Positions 8,211 through 16,194 of a stretch of 64,000 nt of DNA are shown one piece after another. How positions within the stretch are numbered: position 1 is the stretch's first letter; each line of letters opens with the position of its first letter. The stretch lies in contig NZ_LOEP01000009.1 of the NCBI RefSeq assembly GCF_001482285.1, forward strand, positions 1-64,000, in the 5' to 3' direction. The DNA comes from Haloferax sp. Q22. GTDB lineage: Archaea; Halobacteriota; Halobacteria; Halobacteriales; Haloferacaceae. A program made the translations under genes and the position numbers. The notes under the pieces were generated by a model. The model did not search any database, was not told where the DNA came from, and was given only the letters and a program-made list of their open reading frames with translations.

Positions 8211-9239
8211 TCAGATGCGCCAGTTCAGCGAGAACGAGTCGTTCGTCGCGGTATTGTTCGTTCCGGTCGTGCTGTTGGTCGTCCCGTTCGTGGAGTTTGT
8301 GGTCGTCTTCGTCTGCTCGGCCGGCTCACCCGTATCGGCCGTGACGGTTCCGCTCGTCAGTTCGCCCAGCGGGGCCTGGATAGCGTAGCTCGGCGTCTCG
8401 ACTTGAATCGTGCTCTGGGCGTCGACCTGCACGAACTTCAGTTCGAGCGCGTACGAGCCGTCGGACCCGATTTCGGTCGCTTCGACCTGGTCGGTCTGGG
8501 GGTGGAACGCCCACGCCGTCTCGCCGGCGTCGAGCCGACTCGTCTCGCCTTCGATGGTGCGAACCGTGTAATCCCGGTTCGTATCGGACCCCGCGAGCGG
8601 GTAGTTGCGGTCGAGCCACGCCTGGAAGCCTTCGTCGATTGCGTACACGTTCTCGAAGCCGGTTGCGAGCAGCATCGCCGCCCGGAGCGACGACAGGTGG
8701 TGCGGGCAGTGGCAGTAGGTCACCACGCGGTCCGCCTCGTTCCAGTCGTCCGTGGGGTCGAGCGTCCGACCGTCCGGTGCGGGGCTGAGAACGGATCCGA
8801 AGATGTGGGAGACATCGTATCCGGTCTCGCTGCGGGCGTCGACGAAGCGCGCCTCCCCGCGCGCGTACCAGTAGTACGCGTCCTCGATGGGGACGAGAGG
8901 GACTTCGACGGTCACGTCGTGCACCTCTCGCGTGAGCGTGTCGTACGAACTCGTGTCGATGGACCGCTCTTCCGGCACGGTGTCGAACTCCGGCGGGTAG
9001 CCGTCCGAGGGCTTGGAATCGGTCGGCAGGTCGTCGCCCTCGCGCGGGCCTCGCATCTGATTCTCCGGCGCGGCCGTCGTCGTTTGCGTCGTCGTCTGCG
9101 TCGCGTTGGCGGTGGTCGTCTGGGTCGACGTGGACGTCGTCCCTTCGGGGGACCCGCTCGAACAGCCCGCGAGCCCGGCAATCGTCGCTGCACCGGTCAA
9201 CTGGAGGAACCGTCTGCGGCTCGACTGTCGTTCTGTCAT
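8211..9239 (-). CDS. Tat lipoprotein with rhodanese-like domain
   Basis: A 342-residue protein: a twin-arginine lipoprotein signal (SSRRRFLQLTG, lipobox Cys26), a Thr/Gln-rich low-complexity linker, a rhodanese domain (about 100-210) and a C-terminal beta domain ending in another Thr/Asn-rich tail. The rhodanese active loop reads YCHCPHHLSS, with cysteine at the usual sulfur-carrying place. It probably handles sulfur or a thiol outside the membrane. The ATG at 9239 is preferred to the GTG one codon before it. The Asn-Ser/Thr-rich tail offers N-glycosylation sites. Confidence 0.75.
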   Translation of the reverse strand: MTERQSSRRRFLQLTGAATIAGLAGCSSGSPEGTTSTSTQTTTANATQTTTQTTTAAPENQMRGPREGDDLPTDSKPSDGYPPEFDTVPEERSIDTSSYDTLTREVHDVTVEVPLVPIEDAYYWYARGEARFVDARSETGYDVSHIFGSVLSPAPDGRTLDPTDDWNEADRVVTYCHCPHHLSSLRAAMLLATGFENVYAIDEGFQAWLDRNYPLAGSDTNRDYTVRTIEGETSRLDAGETAWAFHPQTDQVEATEIGSDGSYALELKFVQVDAQSTIQVETPSYAIQAPLGELTSGTVTADTGEPAEQTKTTTNSTNGTTNSTTGTNNTATNDSFSLNWRI

Positions 9240-9356
9240 CACCCATCCGTACTGAGCAGTAGTGGTTTATTATATACAGAGTAAGCGCTGTACGCCCGTA
9301 CTCGCGTGGAAAGACGGACTACGAGCGACGAACGTATCGAGCCGCTAAACCGCCGG

Positions 9357-9644
9357 TCACGCGGTCTGCTTGAGATACCGTTTCTCCCAGCGACGACGCG
9401 TCTCGACCGCTTCGCGGCCCTCGTCAGTGAGTGAGTACTCGTTGGTCCGTCCGTTCTTGCTCCCTTTGTTGACGAGGTCCTTGTCGACGAGTTCGTTCAG
9501 GTTCGTGTACACGCGGCCTGTGAGCAGGTCGCGCCCCTGCGTCTTTTCGAGTTCGGTCTTGATAGTCTGTCCCGAGGAGTCGCTCATTCCTCGCACAACG
9601 AACAGCAAATCGCGTTGAATCGCGGTTAATTCGTGTACGCACAT
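9357..9644 (-). CDS. PadR-family transcriptional regulator
   Basis: A 95-residue winged-helix protein (MCVHELTAIQRDLLFVVRGM...). The PadR pattern is clear: a helix with QGRDLLTGRVYTNLNELVDKDLV and the wing GRTNEYSLTDEGREAV. Haloarchaeal PadR proteins of this size are stand-alone dimeric regulators. A longer start five codons upstream is possible. Its target is unknown; the glmM gene lies divergently 334 bp away. Confidence 0.75.
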   Translation of the reverse strand: MCVHELTAIQRDLLFVVRGMSDSSGQTIKTELEKTQGRDLLTGRVYTNLNELVDKDLVNKGSKNGRTNEYSLTDEGREAVETRRRWEKRYLKQTA

Positions 9645-9978
9645 AGGGGATGCCACGGACGCACCCTACATGAACTTCGGAGATAGTTGTGGTACTAAAG
9701 AACCCCTAGAACGGGTGGAACGGTCGTTTCTCGGAGTTTGCTCTCATAACCGACGACGACTGAGTGAATAGACACATCATAAATCGGGGTCGCCCCGACC
9801 GCTCGAACGCACGAAATCACGCACACCCGGACGAGCGCGCCATCGTTCCGCGACTGCCGACCAGCGGACGCCGGGCGATGACCGGCCCGCTAACTGCGCC
9901 CATCCGGAAGCGAACGCCCCGACCCAGCAGTTCCTTACTCATCCCATAGTAAGGAACCCCGCCGACCACGTGCAGAGT
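9645..9978. other. Divergent intergenic region between padR-like gene and glmM
   Basis: No gene supported. It carries the promoters for the leftward PadR gene and rightward glmM. I see no clear strong TATA box; ACATCATAAATC near 9774 is a weak candidate. A PadR operator would be expected close to 9650 if the gene is autoregulated, but I could not identify one. Confidence 0.4.
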
Positions 9979-11304
9979 ATGTTTGGAACGAGCGGCGTTC
10001 GCGGTGCCGTCGGCGAAGACGTGACGGCGGAAGTGGCGCTCTGTATCGGAAGGGCGCTCGGTAGCGAGGTCTCCGGACGCGTCGTCGTCGGCCGCGACGC
10101 GCGCGAAAGCGGAACGATGCTCGAACACGCACTCGTCGCCGGGATTCTGGAGTGCGGAATCGACGTACTCCGACTCGGAACCCGGCCGACACCGTCTATC
10201 GCCCGCGCCGTCGAGTGGTTCGACGCCGACGCCGGTGCCGTCGTCACCGCCTCGCACAACCCGCCGGCCGACAACGGCGTGAAGCTCTGGACCGCGTCCG
10301 GCCGGGCGTTCGATTCGGCCCAGCGCGCCGCCATCGAGCGACGTATCGAAGACGAGGACTACGAACTCGCCGCGTGGGACGGCGTCGGAACCGAGCGAGA
10401 CCGAAGTATCGAAAACCGCCACCGCGACGCGCTCAAATCGAGCGTCGACCTCGAAGACAACCTCTCGGTCGTCGTCGACATCGGGAACGGGACGGGGCGG
10501 CTCACGGCGGACGCGCTCTCGGACCTCGGCTGTACGGTGTCGACGCTCAACGGCCAACGCGACGGTCGGTTCCCCGCCCGTCCGAGCGAACCGACCGACG
10601 AGACGCTTCGCGGGCTCAAGTCCCACGTCGCCGCGACCGACGCGGACCTCGGCGTCGCCCACGACGGGGACGCAGACCGGATGATGGCCGTCGACGGCGA
10701 CGGAAACTTCGTCGACGGCGACGCGCTCCTCGCCCTGTTCGGGCGCGAGGCCGCGTCAGAGGGCGACCGAATCGCGGTTCCGGTGAACACGAGCCTCGCC
10801 GTCGACGACGCGGTCGCGACCGTCGGCGCAGACGTAGTCCGGACGCGCGTGGGCGACGTGTTCGTCGCCGAGAGGTGTGCCGAACCGGGCGTCGTCTTCG
10901 GTGGCGAGCCCTCCGGTGCGTGGATTTGGGCCGACGAGACGCCCTGTCCCGACGGCCCGCTCGCGGCGTGCAAACTCGTCGAGTTCGTCTCGCGGCGCGG
11001 CCCGCTAGCCGACCTCGTGGACGATATCGACGCCTACCCGCTTCGCCGCGAGAGCGTCGAGACGACCGACAAAGCGGGCGTCCTCGAACGCGTCGAAGCG
11101 ACGGTGCGCGAGGAGTACGACGACATCGATGACCGCGACGGACTCCGTGTCGAGACCGACGACGGGTGGTTCCTTGTCCGGGCGAGCGGAACACAACCGC
11201 TCGTGCGGGTCACCGCCGAGGGCCGGTCCGAAGCGGCGACTGACCGACTGTTCGACGAGGCGCTGGCACTCGTCGAGTCTCGCACCGACACCGTTCGCGC
11301 CTGA
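9979..11304 (+). CDS. glmM: Phosphoglucosamine mutase-type phosphohexomutase
   Basis: A 441-residue alpha-D-phosphohexomutase. It begins MFGTSGVRG; the catalytic serine loop is TASHNPPADNG (Ser92); the metal loop is DGDADR; the sugar loop is GGEPSG; and the phosphate loop is RASGTQPLVRV. Interconversion of glucosamine-6-P and glucosamine-1-P is inferred from the neighbouring glmS and glmU genes; phosphomannomutase or phosphoglucomutase activity is possible since the family overlaps. The ATG at 9979 is preferred to the GTG three codons earlier because the family starts at this motif. Confidence 0.85.
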   Translation: MFGTSGVRGAVGEDVTAEVALCIGRALGSEVSGRVVVGRDARESGTMLEHALVAGILECGIDVLRLGTRPTPSIARAVEWFDADAGAVVTASHNPPADNGVKLWTASGRAFDSAQRAAIERRIEDEDYELAAWDGVGTERDRSIENRHRDALKSSVDLEDNLSVVVDIGNGTGRLTADALSDLGCTVSTLNGQRDGRFPARPSEPTDETLRGLKSHVAATDADLGVAHDGDADRMMAVDGDGNFVDGDALLALFGREAASEGDRIAVPVNTSLAVDDAVATVGADVVRTRVGDVFVAERCAEPGVVFGGEPSGAWIWADETPCPDGPLAACKLVEFVSRRGPLADLVDDIDAYPLRRESVETTDKAGVLERVEATVREEYDDIDDRDGLRVETDDGWFLVRASGTQPLVRVTAEGRSEAATDRLFDEALALVESRTDTVRA

Positions 11305-11531
11305 ATCGGGGATAATCCTCGTTGAAGGAGGGTGGAGATTCGAGCGTCCCGCGGGGTTCACCACCGAGTGACACCGCCGGACTGTTGGCCAATCGAACAG
11401 CGTTGCGGACGCGTAGACTCGGTGAATCTCGTTCTCGTCCCGCGTGGAGTCGAGGAATATCTAAATTTGACCGTCAGAGAGTGTGACACACCTACAAATC
11501 GCCGATATTTAGTGCGTTAACTGTACGCACA

Positions 11532-11541
11532 GATATAAAAA
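11532..11541 (+). promoter_or_regulatory. TATA box upstream of DsbA-AstE fusion gene
   Basis: GATATAAAAA at 11532-11541 is a close match to the archaeal TATA box. Expected transcription would start near 11560-11565, compatible with either candidate start codon (11578 or 11602). Confidence 0.55.
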
Positions 11542-11601
11542 GACTGGACATGTGAAGGCTCGAAGTTTCTCCGTTTTATGACGTTCAGTAAATTGGATAC
11601 A

Positions 11602-12969
11602 ATGAACTCGAAATTTACTCGTCGCACCTTTCTCACCGCCGCCGGCGGACTCGCGCTGCTCGGAGCTGTCGGAACTCGACCCGCCGCTGCGGGGTTCTCG
11701 CCGGGCGTCGTCGGGACCGCGCCGTACCTCCGCGACAGGCTCTACCCGACGATGGGCACCGACGATTCGAACCCGACGCTCGTCGTCTACGTGAACTTCC
11801 TGTCGGAGTCCTCGCAGTACTTCGTCCAGCACAACCTCGAAGACATCGTCCGCGAGTACGTCCAGACGGGCGACCTCAACCTCGAACTGCGGTTCCTCTC
11901 GTACAGGCCGGACGCCATCGACACCTACCTCGTCGGCGACGACGAGGGCGAAGCCCGCGCCGCCCGCGCCGCTCACGGCGTCTGGGACGTCGAACCGGAG
12001 AACTTCTGGCAGTTCTTCGAGTTCATGTTCTGGAACTTCACGACCAAGACGTACACCCACGCTCGGTTGGAATCCTACATGGACCTCGCGGGTGTCCGCA
12101 ACATCACGAAAATCGCCAACCGCGCCTACGAGGACCGCTACGACAGCCTCGTCCGCTCGGCGACCGACGAGGCCGTCCGCTACGGCATCGCTGGCGTGCC
12201 GCGAGTTCGCTTGCTTCGAGACCACAAGGACGGCAACTATTCCGACATCCTCGGCTGGATTCGGACCCGTCTCGACCGGGTCGACGCGGGGTCGGTCAGC
12301 ACCCACTCGCTCCTTCCGGGAACGAAGTACGAAACGCCCGTCTACGTCATCGACTCCGGAAAGCCCGGCCCGACGGCGTTCGTCGTCGGCGGTATCCACG
12401 GCGAGGAACCCCAGGGCTACCACGCGGCGGACCATATCAGACATCTCCGCCCGACCGGCGGCAAGATCGTCGTCGTCCCCCACGCGAACGCGCCCGCAAT
12501 CAGCATCGGTGCTCGGTACACCGAAGACGGCGACCTGAACCGGCAGTTCCCCACGGGGGCGCAGCCCACGTCCCGACTCGCGCGGGCGCTCTGGGACGAA
12601 CTCGTCTCGCACGACCCCGACGTCGTCGTCGACCTCCACAGCTCCAGCGGCATCTACAAGCACGACGGGAAAGTCGGGCAGGCGGTCTTCCCGACCCGCG
12701 CAGCCCCGATGAACGCGGTGAACGCCTGCGACTACGTCAACGAGCAGTACATCGACCTCTCGGAGTACCCGTCGTACTACGACTTCGACTGCGGGAACTC
12801 CCTCGATGGTTCGCGACCGCTGTTCGTCCACAAGGTGTACGGCGACCTGCACCTCCCCAGCTACCTCGTCGAGACGACCCGCAAAGGGACGACCCTCGAA
12901 GACGCCGTGACGTGGGAAGTCGCCGTCGCTCGCGACCTGCTGTGGCAACACGGCGTCTACCACGGGTGA
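11602..12969 (+). CDS. Secreted DsbA-like domain fused to aspartoacylase/M14-type zinc hydrolase
   Basis: A 455-residue protein with a Tat signal (FTRRTFLTAAGG). A thioredoxin/DsbA-like domain lies at about 55-215 and has no CxxC: the usual place reads NFLSESSQYF. A hydrolase domain follows at about 235-455 with GGIHGEE (zinc ligands His266 and Glu269), DLNRQFP (Arg314) and VDLHSS (third ligand His346), as in succinylglutamate desuccinylase/aspartoacylase. The thioredoxin part is homologous to the protein encoded at 18370. It probably acts outside the membrane on an acylated amine or peptide. An in-frame ATG at 11578 would add eight residues. Confidence 0.75.
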   Translation: MNSKFTRRTFLTAAGGLALLGAVGTRPAAAGFSPGVVGTAPYLRDRLYPTMGTDDSNPTLVVYVNFLSESSQYFVQHNLEDIVREYVQTGDLNLELRFLSYRPDAIDTYLVGDDEGEARAARAAHGVWDVEPENFWQFFEFMFWNFTTKTYTHARLESYMDLAGVRNITKIANRAYEDRYDSLVRSATDEAVRYGIAGVPRVRLLRDHKDGNYSDILGWIRTRLDRVDAGSVSTHSLLPGTKYETPVYVIDSGKPGPTAFVVGGIHGEEPQGYHAADHIRHLRPTGGKIVVVPHANAPAISIGARYTEDGDLNRQFPTGAQPTSRLARALWDELVSHDPDVVVDLHSSSGIYKHDGKVGQAVFPTRAAPMNAVNACDYVNEQYIDLSEYPSYYDFDCGNSLDGSRPLFVHKVYGDLHLPSYLVETTRKGTTLEDAVTWEVAVARDLLWQHGVYHG

Positions 12970-13069
12970 ACCACTACGGCGCGCCTAACGCGACCAACTC
13001 GCCGAAAATCGCCGACAACGACCACTTATCTCACGTATAATAACGCCCGTCGTTCGACTACGGCGTGGT

Positions 13070-14251
13070 ATGCAAGCGATTCTACTGGCAGCCGGACGCG
13101 GCACGCGAATGCGCCCGCTGTCGAACGAGGTTCCGAAACCGATGCTGAGCGTGGCCGGACAGCCAATCGTCGGCCACACCGCCGCGGCGGCGGTCGAAGC
13201 CGGTGCCGACGAACTCGTCGTGGTCGTCGGGTACGGCCAAGAGACGGTGCGCGAACACTTCGGCTCGTCCTACCGCGGCGTCCCGGTCTCGTACGTCGAA
13301 CAGGACGAACAGCAGGGGACCGCAGACGCGGTTCGCGCCGCCAAGGAGCACATCGACGGCGCGTTCGCCGTCCTCTACGGAGACAACCTCTACGACCCCG
13401 CCGGAATCGACGCCCTGTTCGACGCGGCACCGAGCATCGCGTCGGTCCGCGTCCCGAACCCCTCCAACTACGGCGTGTTGAACGTCAGCGACGGCGCGGT
13501 GGCGGAAATCGTCGAAAAACCCGACGCTCCGCAGAACGACCTCGTCAACGCCGGCGCGTACGTGTTCCCCGCCGAGGCCCGCGACATGCTCGACGTACCG
13601 CTGAGCGAGCGCGGCGAGCGCGAGCTCACCGACGTTCTCGACCGGGTCATCGACCAGTTCAACGTCTCTCCGGTGACCCTCGACCGCTGGATGGACGTTG
13701 GACGACCGTGGGAACTCCTCGAAGCCAACGAGTGGAAGCTCAAGACGTTCGACCGCCGCATCGACGGCGACGTGAGCGACGACGCCACGGTCCAAGGCGA
13801 CGTGGTCGTCGAGGAGGGAGCGACCGTCAAAGACGGCTCCGTCGTCGAGGGGCCCGCCTACATCTCGGCGGGCGCGACGGTCGGACCGAACGCGTACGTG
13901 CGCGGTTGCACGTTCGTCGGGCCCAACGTTCACGTCGGCCACGCCGTCGAAATCAAAAACAGCGTCCTCCTCGCGGAGACGAGCGTCGGCCACCTCTCGT
14001 ACGTCGGCGACAGCGTCGTCGGCCGACGCGTCAACCTCGGCGCGGGAACGAACGTCGCCAACCTCCGCCACGACGGCGAGGCCGTCTCCGTGACGGTCAA
14101 AGGCGAACGGGTCTCGACCGGCCGCCGAAAGTTCGGCGCGGTCGTCGGCGACGACGCGAAGACCGGCATCAACACGGCGCTCAACGCCGGGGTGAAACTC
14201 TCCGAAGGCGCTCGTACCATGCCCGGCGAGACCGTGGCGACCGACCGATAA
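13070..14251 (+). CDS. glmU: Bifunctional sugar-1-phosphate nucleotidylyltransferase/acetyltransferase (GlmU type)
   Basis: A 393-residue protein. The N-terminal nucleotidyltransferase domain has LLAAGRGTRMRPL and PKPML (nucleotide binding) and GDNLYD (metal Asp). The C-terminal left-handed beta-helix is built of hexapeptide repeats (about 245-390: ATVQGDVVVEEGATVKDGSV and so on). It is predicted to acetylate glucosamine-1-P and couple it to UTP, making UDP-GlcNAc. This archaeal form is shorter than bacterial GlmU. It is one of two paralogues in this locus, the other at 20646-21893. Confidence 0.85.
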   Translation: MQAILLAAGRGTRMRPLSNEVPKPMLSVAGQPIVGHTAAAAVEAGADELVVVVGYGQETVREHFGSSYRGVPVSYVEQDEQQGTADAVRAAKEHIDGAFAVLYGDNLYDPAGIDALFDAAPSIASVRVPNPSNYGVLNVSDGAVAEIVEKPDAPQNDLVNAGAYVFPAEARDMLDVPLSERGERELTDVLDRVIDQFNVSPVTLDRWMDVGRPWELLEANEWKLKTFDRRIDGDVSDDATVQGDVVVEEGATVKDGSVVEGPAYISAGATVGPNAYVRGCTFVGPNVHVGHAVEIKNSVLLAETSVGHLSYVGDSVVGRRVNLGAGTNVANLRHDGEAVSVTVKGERVSTGRRKFGAVVGDDAKTGINTALNAGVKLSEGARTMPGETVATDR

Positions 14252-14460
14252 CGCGACGACAGCGACGAGACGGCCTTCTTCTCACACCGGTTGCGACACC
14301 TCGGAACAGTCCGAATCTCTCCGTACCGTCGCATATTCTTGTCAGTCGTCGTCGATGTCGAGGTGCGTCAGTACTGACAGCAGTCTGTGGCGGCGGAGAA
14401 CGAGCGAGACGACGTCGCGAGCACGAGTCGTCGATCAATCGGGGAGAAGGAACGGGGTGT

Positions 14461-16170
14461 TCAGGAGTCGGTGAGCATCCGCACCGGCGGACACAGCACG
14501 TCGTTGGGAGTGAGGACGCTGTCGTCGTCCGCGGCGTTCATCCACGTGGTGATGTCGTTGATTCGGAGTTTGACTCTGACCGGAAGTTCGTGGATGCTCG
14601 GGTAGCCGGGGAAGAGCTTCCGGTCGAGTTCGTTCCGTTCGTACTGCGCCTCCATGTCGGGCCACGGAGAACTGAACGGCTCGATACCGGGGACTTTCCG
14701 GCGGACGAACTTCTCGATTTGGTTCCTCCTGAACGAGTTGTGCGGTCTGTCCGGCGGCCGGTGGCGGAAGATGTCCGGGTTGAGTTTCTGCATCGCCGCC
14801 ATCATCGTGTTCGTGTTGCGCTTTTCGGGCGGGGTCTTCAGGTGCCAGTCGATGAGTTCGGCGTCGGCGGCGACGAACGACTCGATGTAGTTGTCCGATA
14901 GCTCGAAGTGGAACGGGACCGACGGCTGGTTTTGGATCCCGATGAGTTCGATACTGTCGTAGACGTTGTCGTATCGGTCCGACCACTTGTCGAGTTGCTC
15001 GTCGACGACATCGTTGATGAACTCCATGCTCGTGTCGAACTCGTCGTAACACTCGGGGAAGACGTGGTCACACGCCGGGTGGTAGCCAAACTTCGACGAC
15101 AGCACCTCAGCGGGGTCCGGGTCAGGGTCCAGACCCTGCAACGGGAACCGATTGCCGAACACTTCGACGACGTTCTGGGGAAGGAAGTGTCCGCGGAGGA
15201 ACGTATCGAAGAGCAGTCCGTGAAAGACGGTGTCGGCGTCCATCTTTTCGTCACAACCCGCGTGGTGGACGTGGACCGACTCGCGCGTGCCGAGCGAGTA
15301 CTCGATGACGTCCTCGTCGACGTTGATGTAGTCGTCGTCGGGGACGAGCGTCTCGTGGTCGGCACCGTACTGGTTCGCGATGTTCCGGGCGGCTTCGACC
15401 TCGGGGTGGTCGGGCGCGCCGAGCGTGTAGCAGACGTCGATGTCGGGGTGCTGGGCGACGATTGCTCGCGAGTCGTAGCCGCCGCTCAGGAGCACGCCCT
15501 GTTTGCCGGGGTAGTTCGCCCGACGGGCTATCGCCCGTTCGAGGCGCGCCGCGAGCTCGTCGACGTAGTCGAACTCGTCGGGGTCGGCGGGGTCGTAGAC
15601 GAACCGGGAGAGCGTCCCCGACTCGTCGGCGGTGAAGTAGCCGTCGAACGGGATACAGCTGAGTCGGCTGTAGACCGTCCGCTCGTCGACGACGACCCCC
15701 ATGTGGATGTACTCGAGGAGGCCGCGAGTGTCGACTTCGAGTCCGGTTGCCGCCGAGAGGACGCGCTGTGGGTTCGTACCGAACACCCGCCCGTCGGGCG
15801 TGTCGGTGTAGAAACACTGCCACGTGCGGGCGGGGTCCGAAGCGACCATCGCGTCGCCGTCGAATTCGACGAACACGAGGAACGACCCATTGAGTTCACC
15901 GAACGCGTCGGCTCCGACCGCGGCGTACCGTTCGAGGGCGTACTCCGCTGTCGGGGTCGAAACGTCATCGGGGGAGAACGCCTCGCCCCAGACGATACAG
16001 CTCCCTCGCTCGTCTCGATACGTCGACGAGCGCCCCGGGAACCCGAGCGCGGGGTCGCGGATAGCGACAGTCGCGCGCTCGCCGTCGGCGACCCAGTCGA
16101 AACTCGACCGAGACGCGAGGTCGTCGAACGCCCCGTCGTCGTCGAGGACGCCAAACAGTTCTTTGTTCAT
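14461..16170 (-). CDS. Asparagine-synthetase-like amidotransferase lacking glutaminase cysteine
   Basis: A 569-residue protein with an N-terminal Ntn-type glutaminase-like domain (about 1-180) and a C-terminal ATP-pyrophosphatase synthetase domain. The PP-loop LLSGGYDSRA (SGGYDS at 229-234) is intact. The N-terminus is MNKELF: the nucleophilic Cys after Met, present in true glutamine-dependent AsnB, is missing, so the enzyme cannot use glutamine in the usual way. It follows glmS by 24 bp on the same strand. Homologues of this type often modify small molecules or surface sugars; an amide or lactam-forming role is possible. True asparagine synthesis is less likely. Confidence 0.75.
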   Translation of the reverse strand: MNKELFGVLDDDGAFDDLASRSSFDWVADGERATVAIRDPALGFPGRSSTYRDERGSCIVWGEAFSPDDVSTPTAEYALERYAAVGADAFGELNGSFLVFVEFDGDAMVASDPARTWQCFYTDTPDGRVFGTNPQRVLSAATGLEVDTRGLLEYIHMGVVVDERTVYSRLSCIPFDGYFTADESGTLSRFVYDPADPDEFDYVDELAARLERAIARRANYPGKQGVLLSGGYDSRAIVAQHPDIDVCYTLGAPDHPEVEAARNIANQYGADHETLVPDDDYINVDEDVIEYSLGTRESVHVHHAGCDEKMDADTVFHGLLFDTFLRGHFLPQNVVEVFGNRFPLQGLDPDPDPAEVLSSKFGYHPACDHVFPECYDEFDTSMEFINDVVDEQLDKWSDRYDNVYDSIELIGIQNQPSVPFHFELSDNYIESFVAADAELIDWHLKTPPEKRNTNTMMAAMQKLNPDIFRHRPPDRPHNSFRRNQIEKFVRRKVPGIEPFSSPWPDMEAQYERNELDRKLFPGYPSIHELPVRVKLRINDITTWMNAADDDSVLTPNDVLCPPVRMLTDS

Positions 16171-16194
16171 TGTGGGTGGCTGGTCTCCGTGAGA

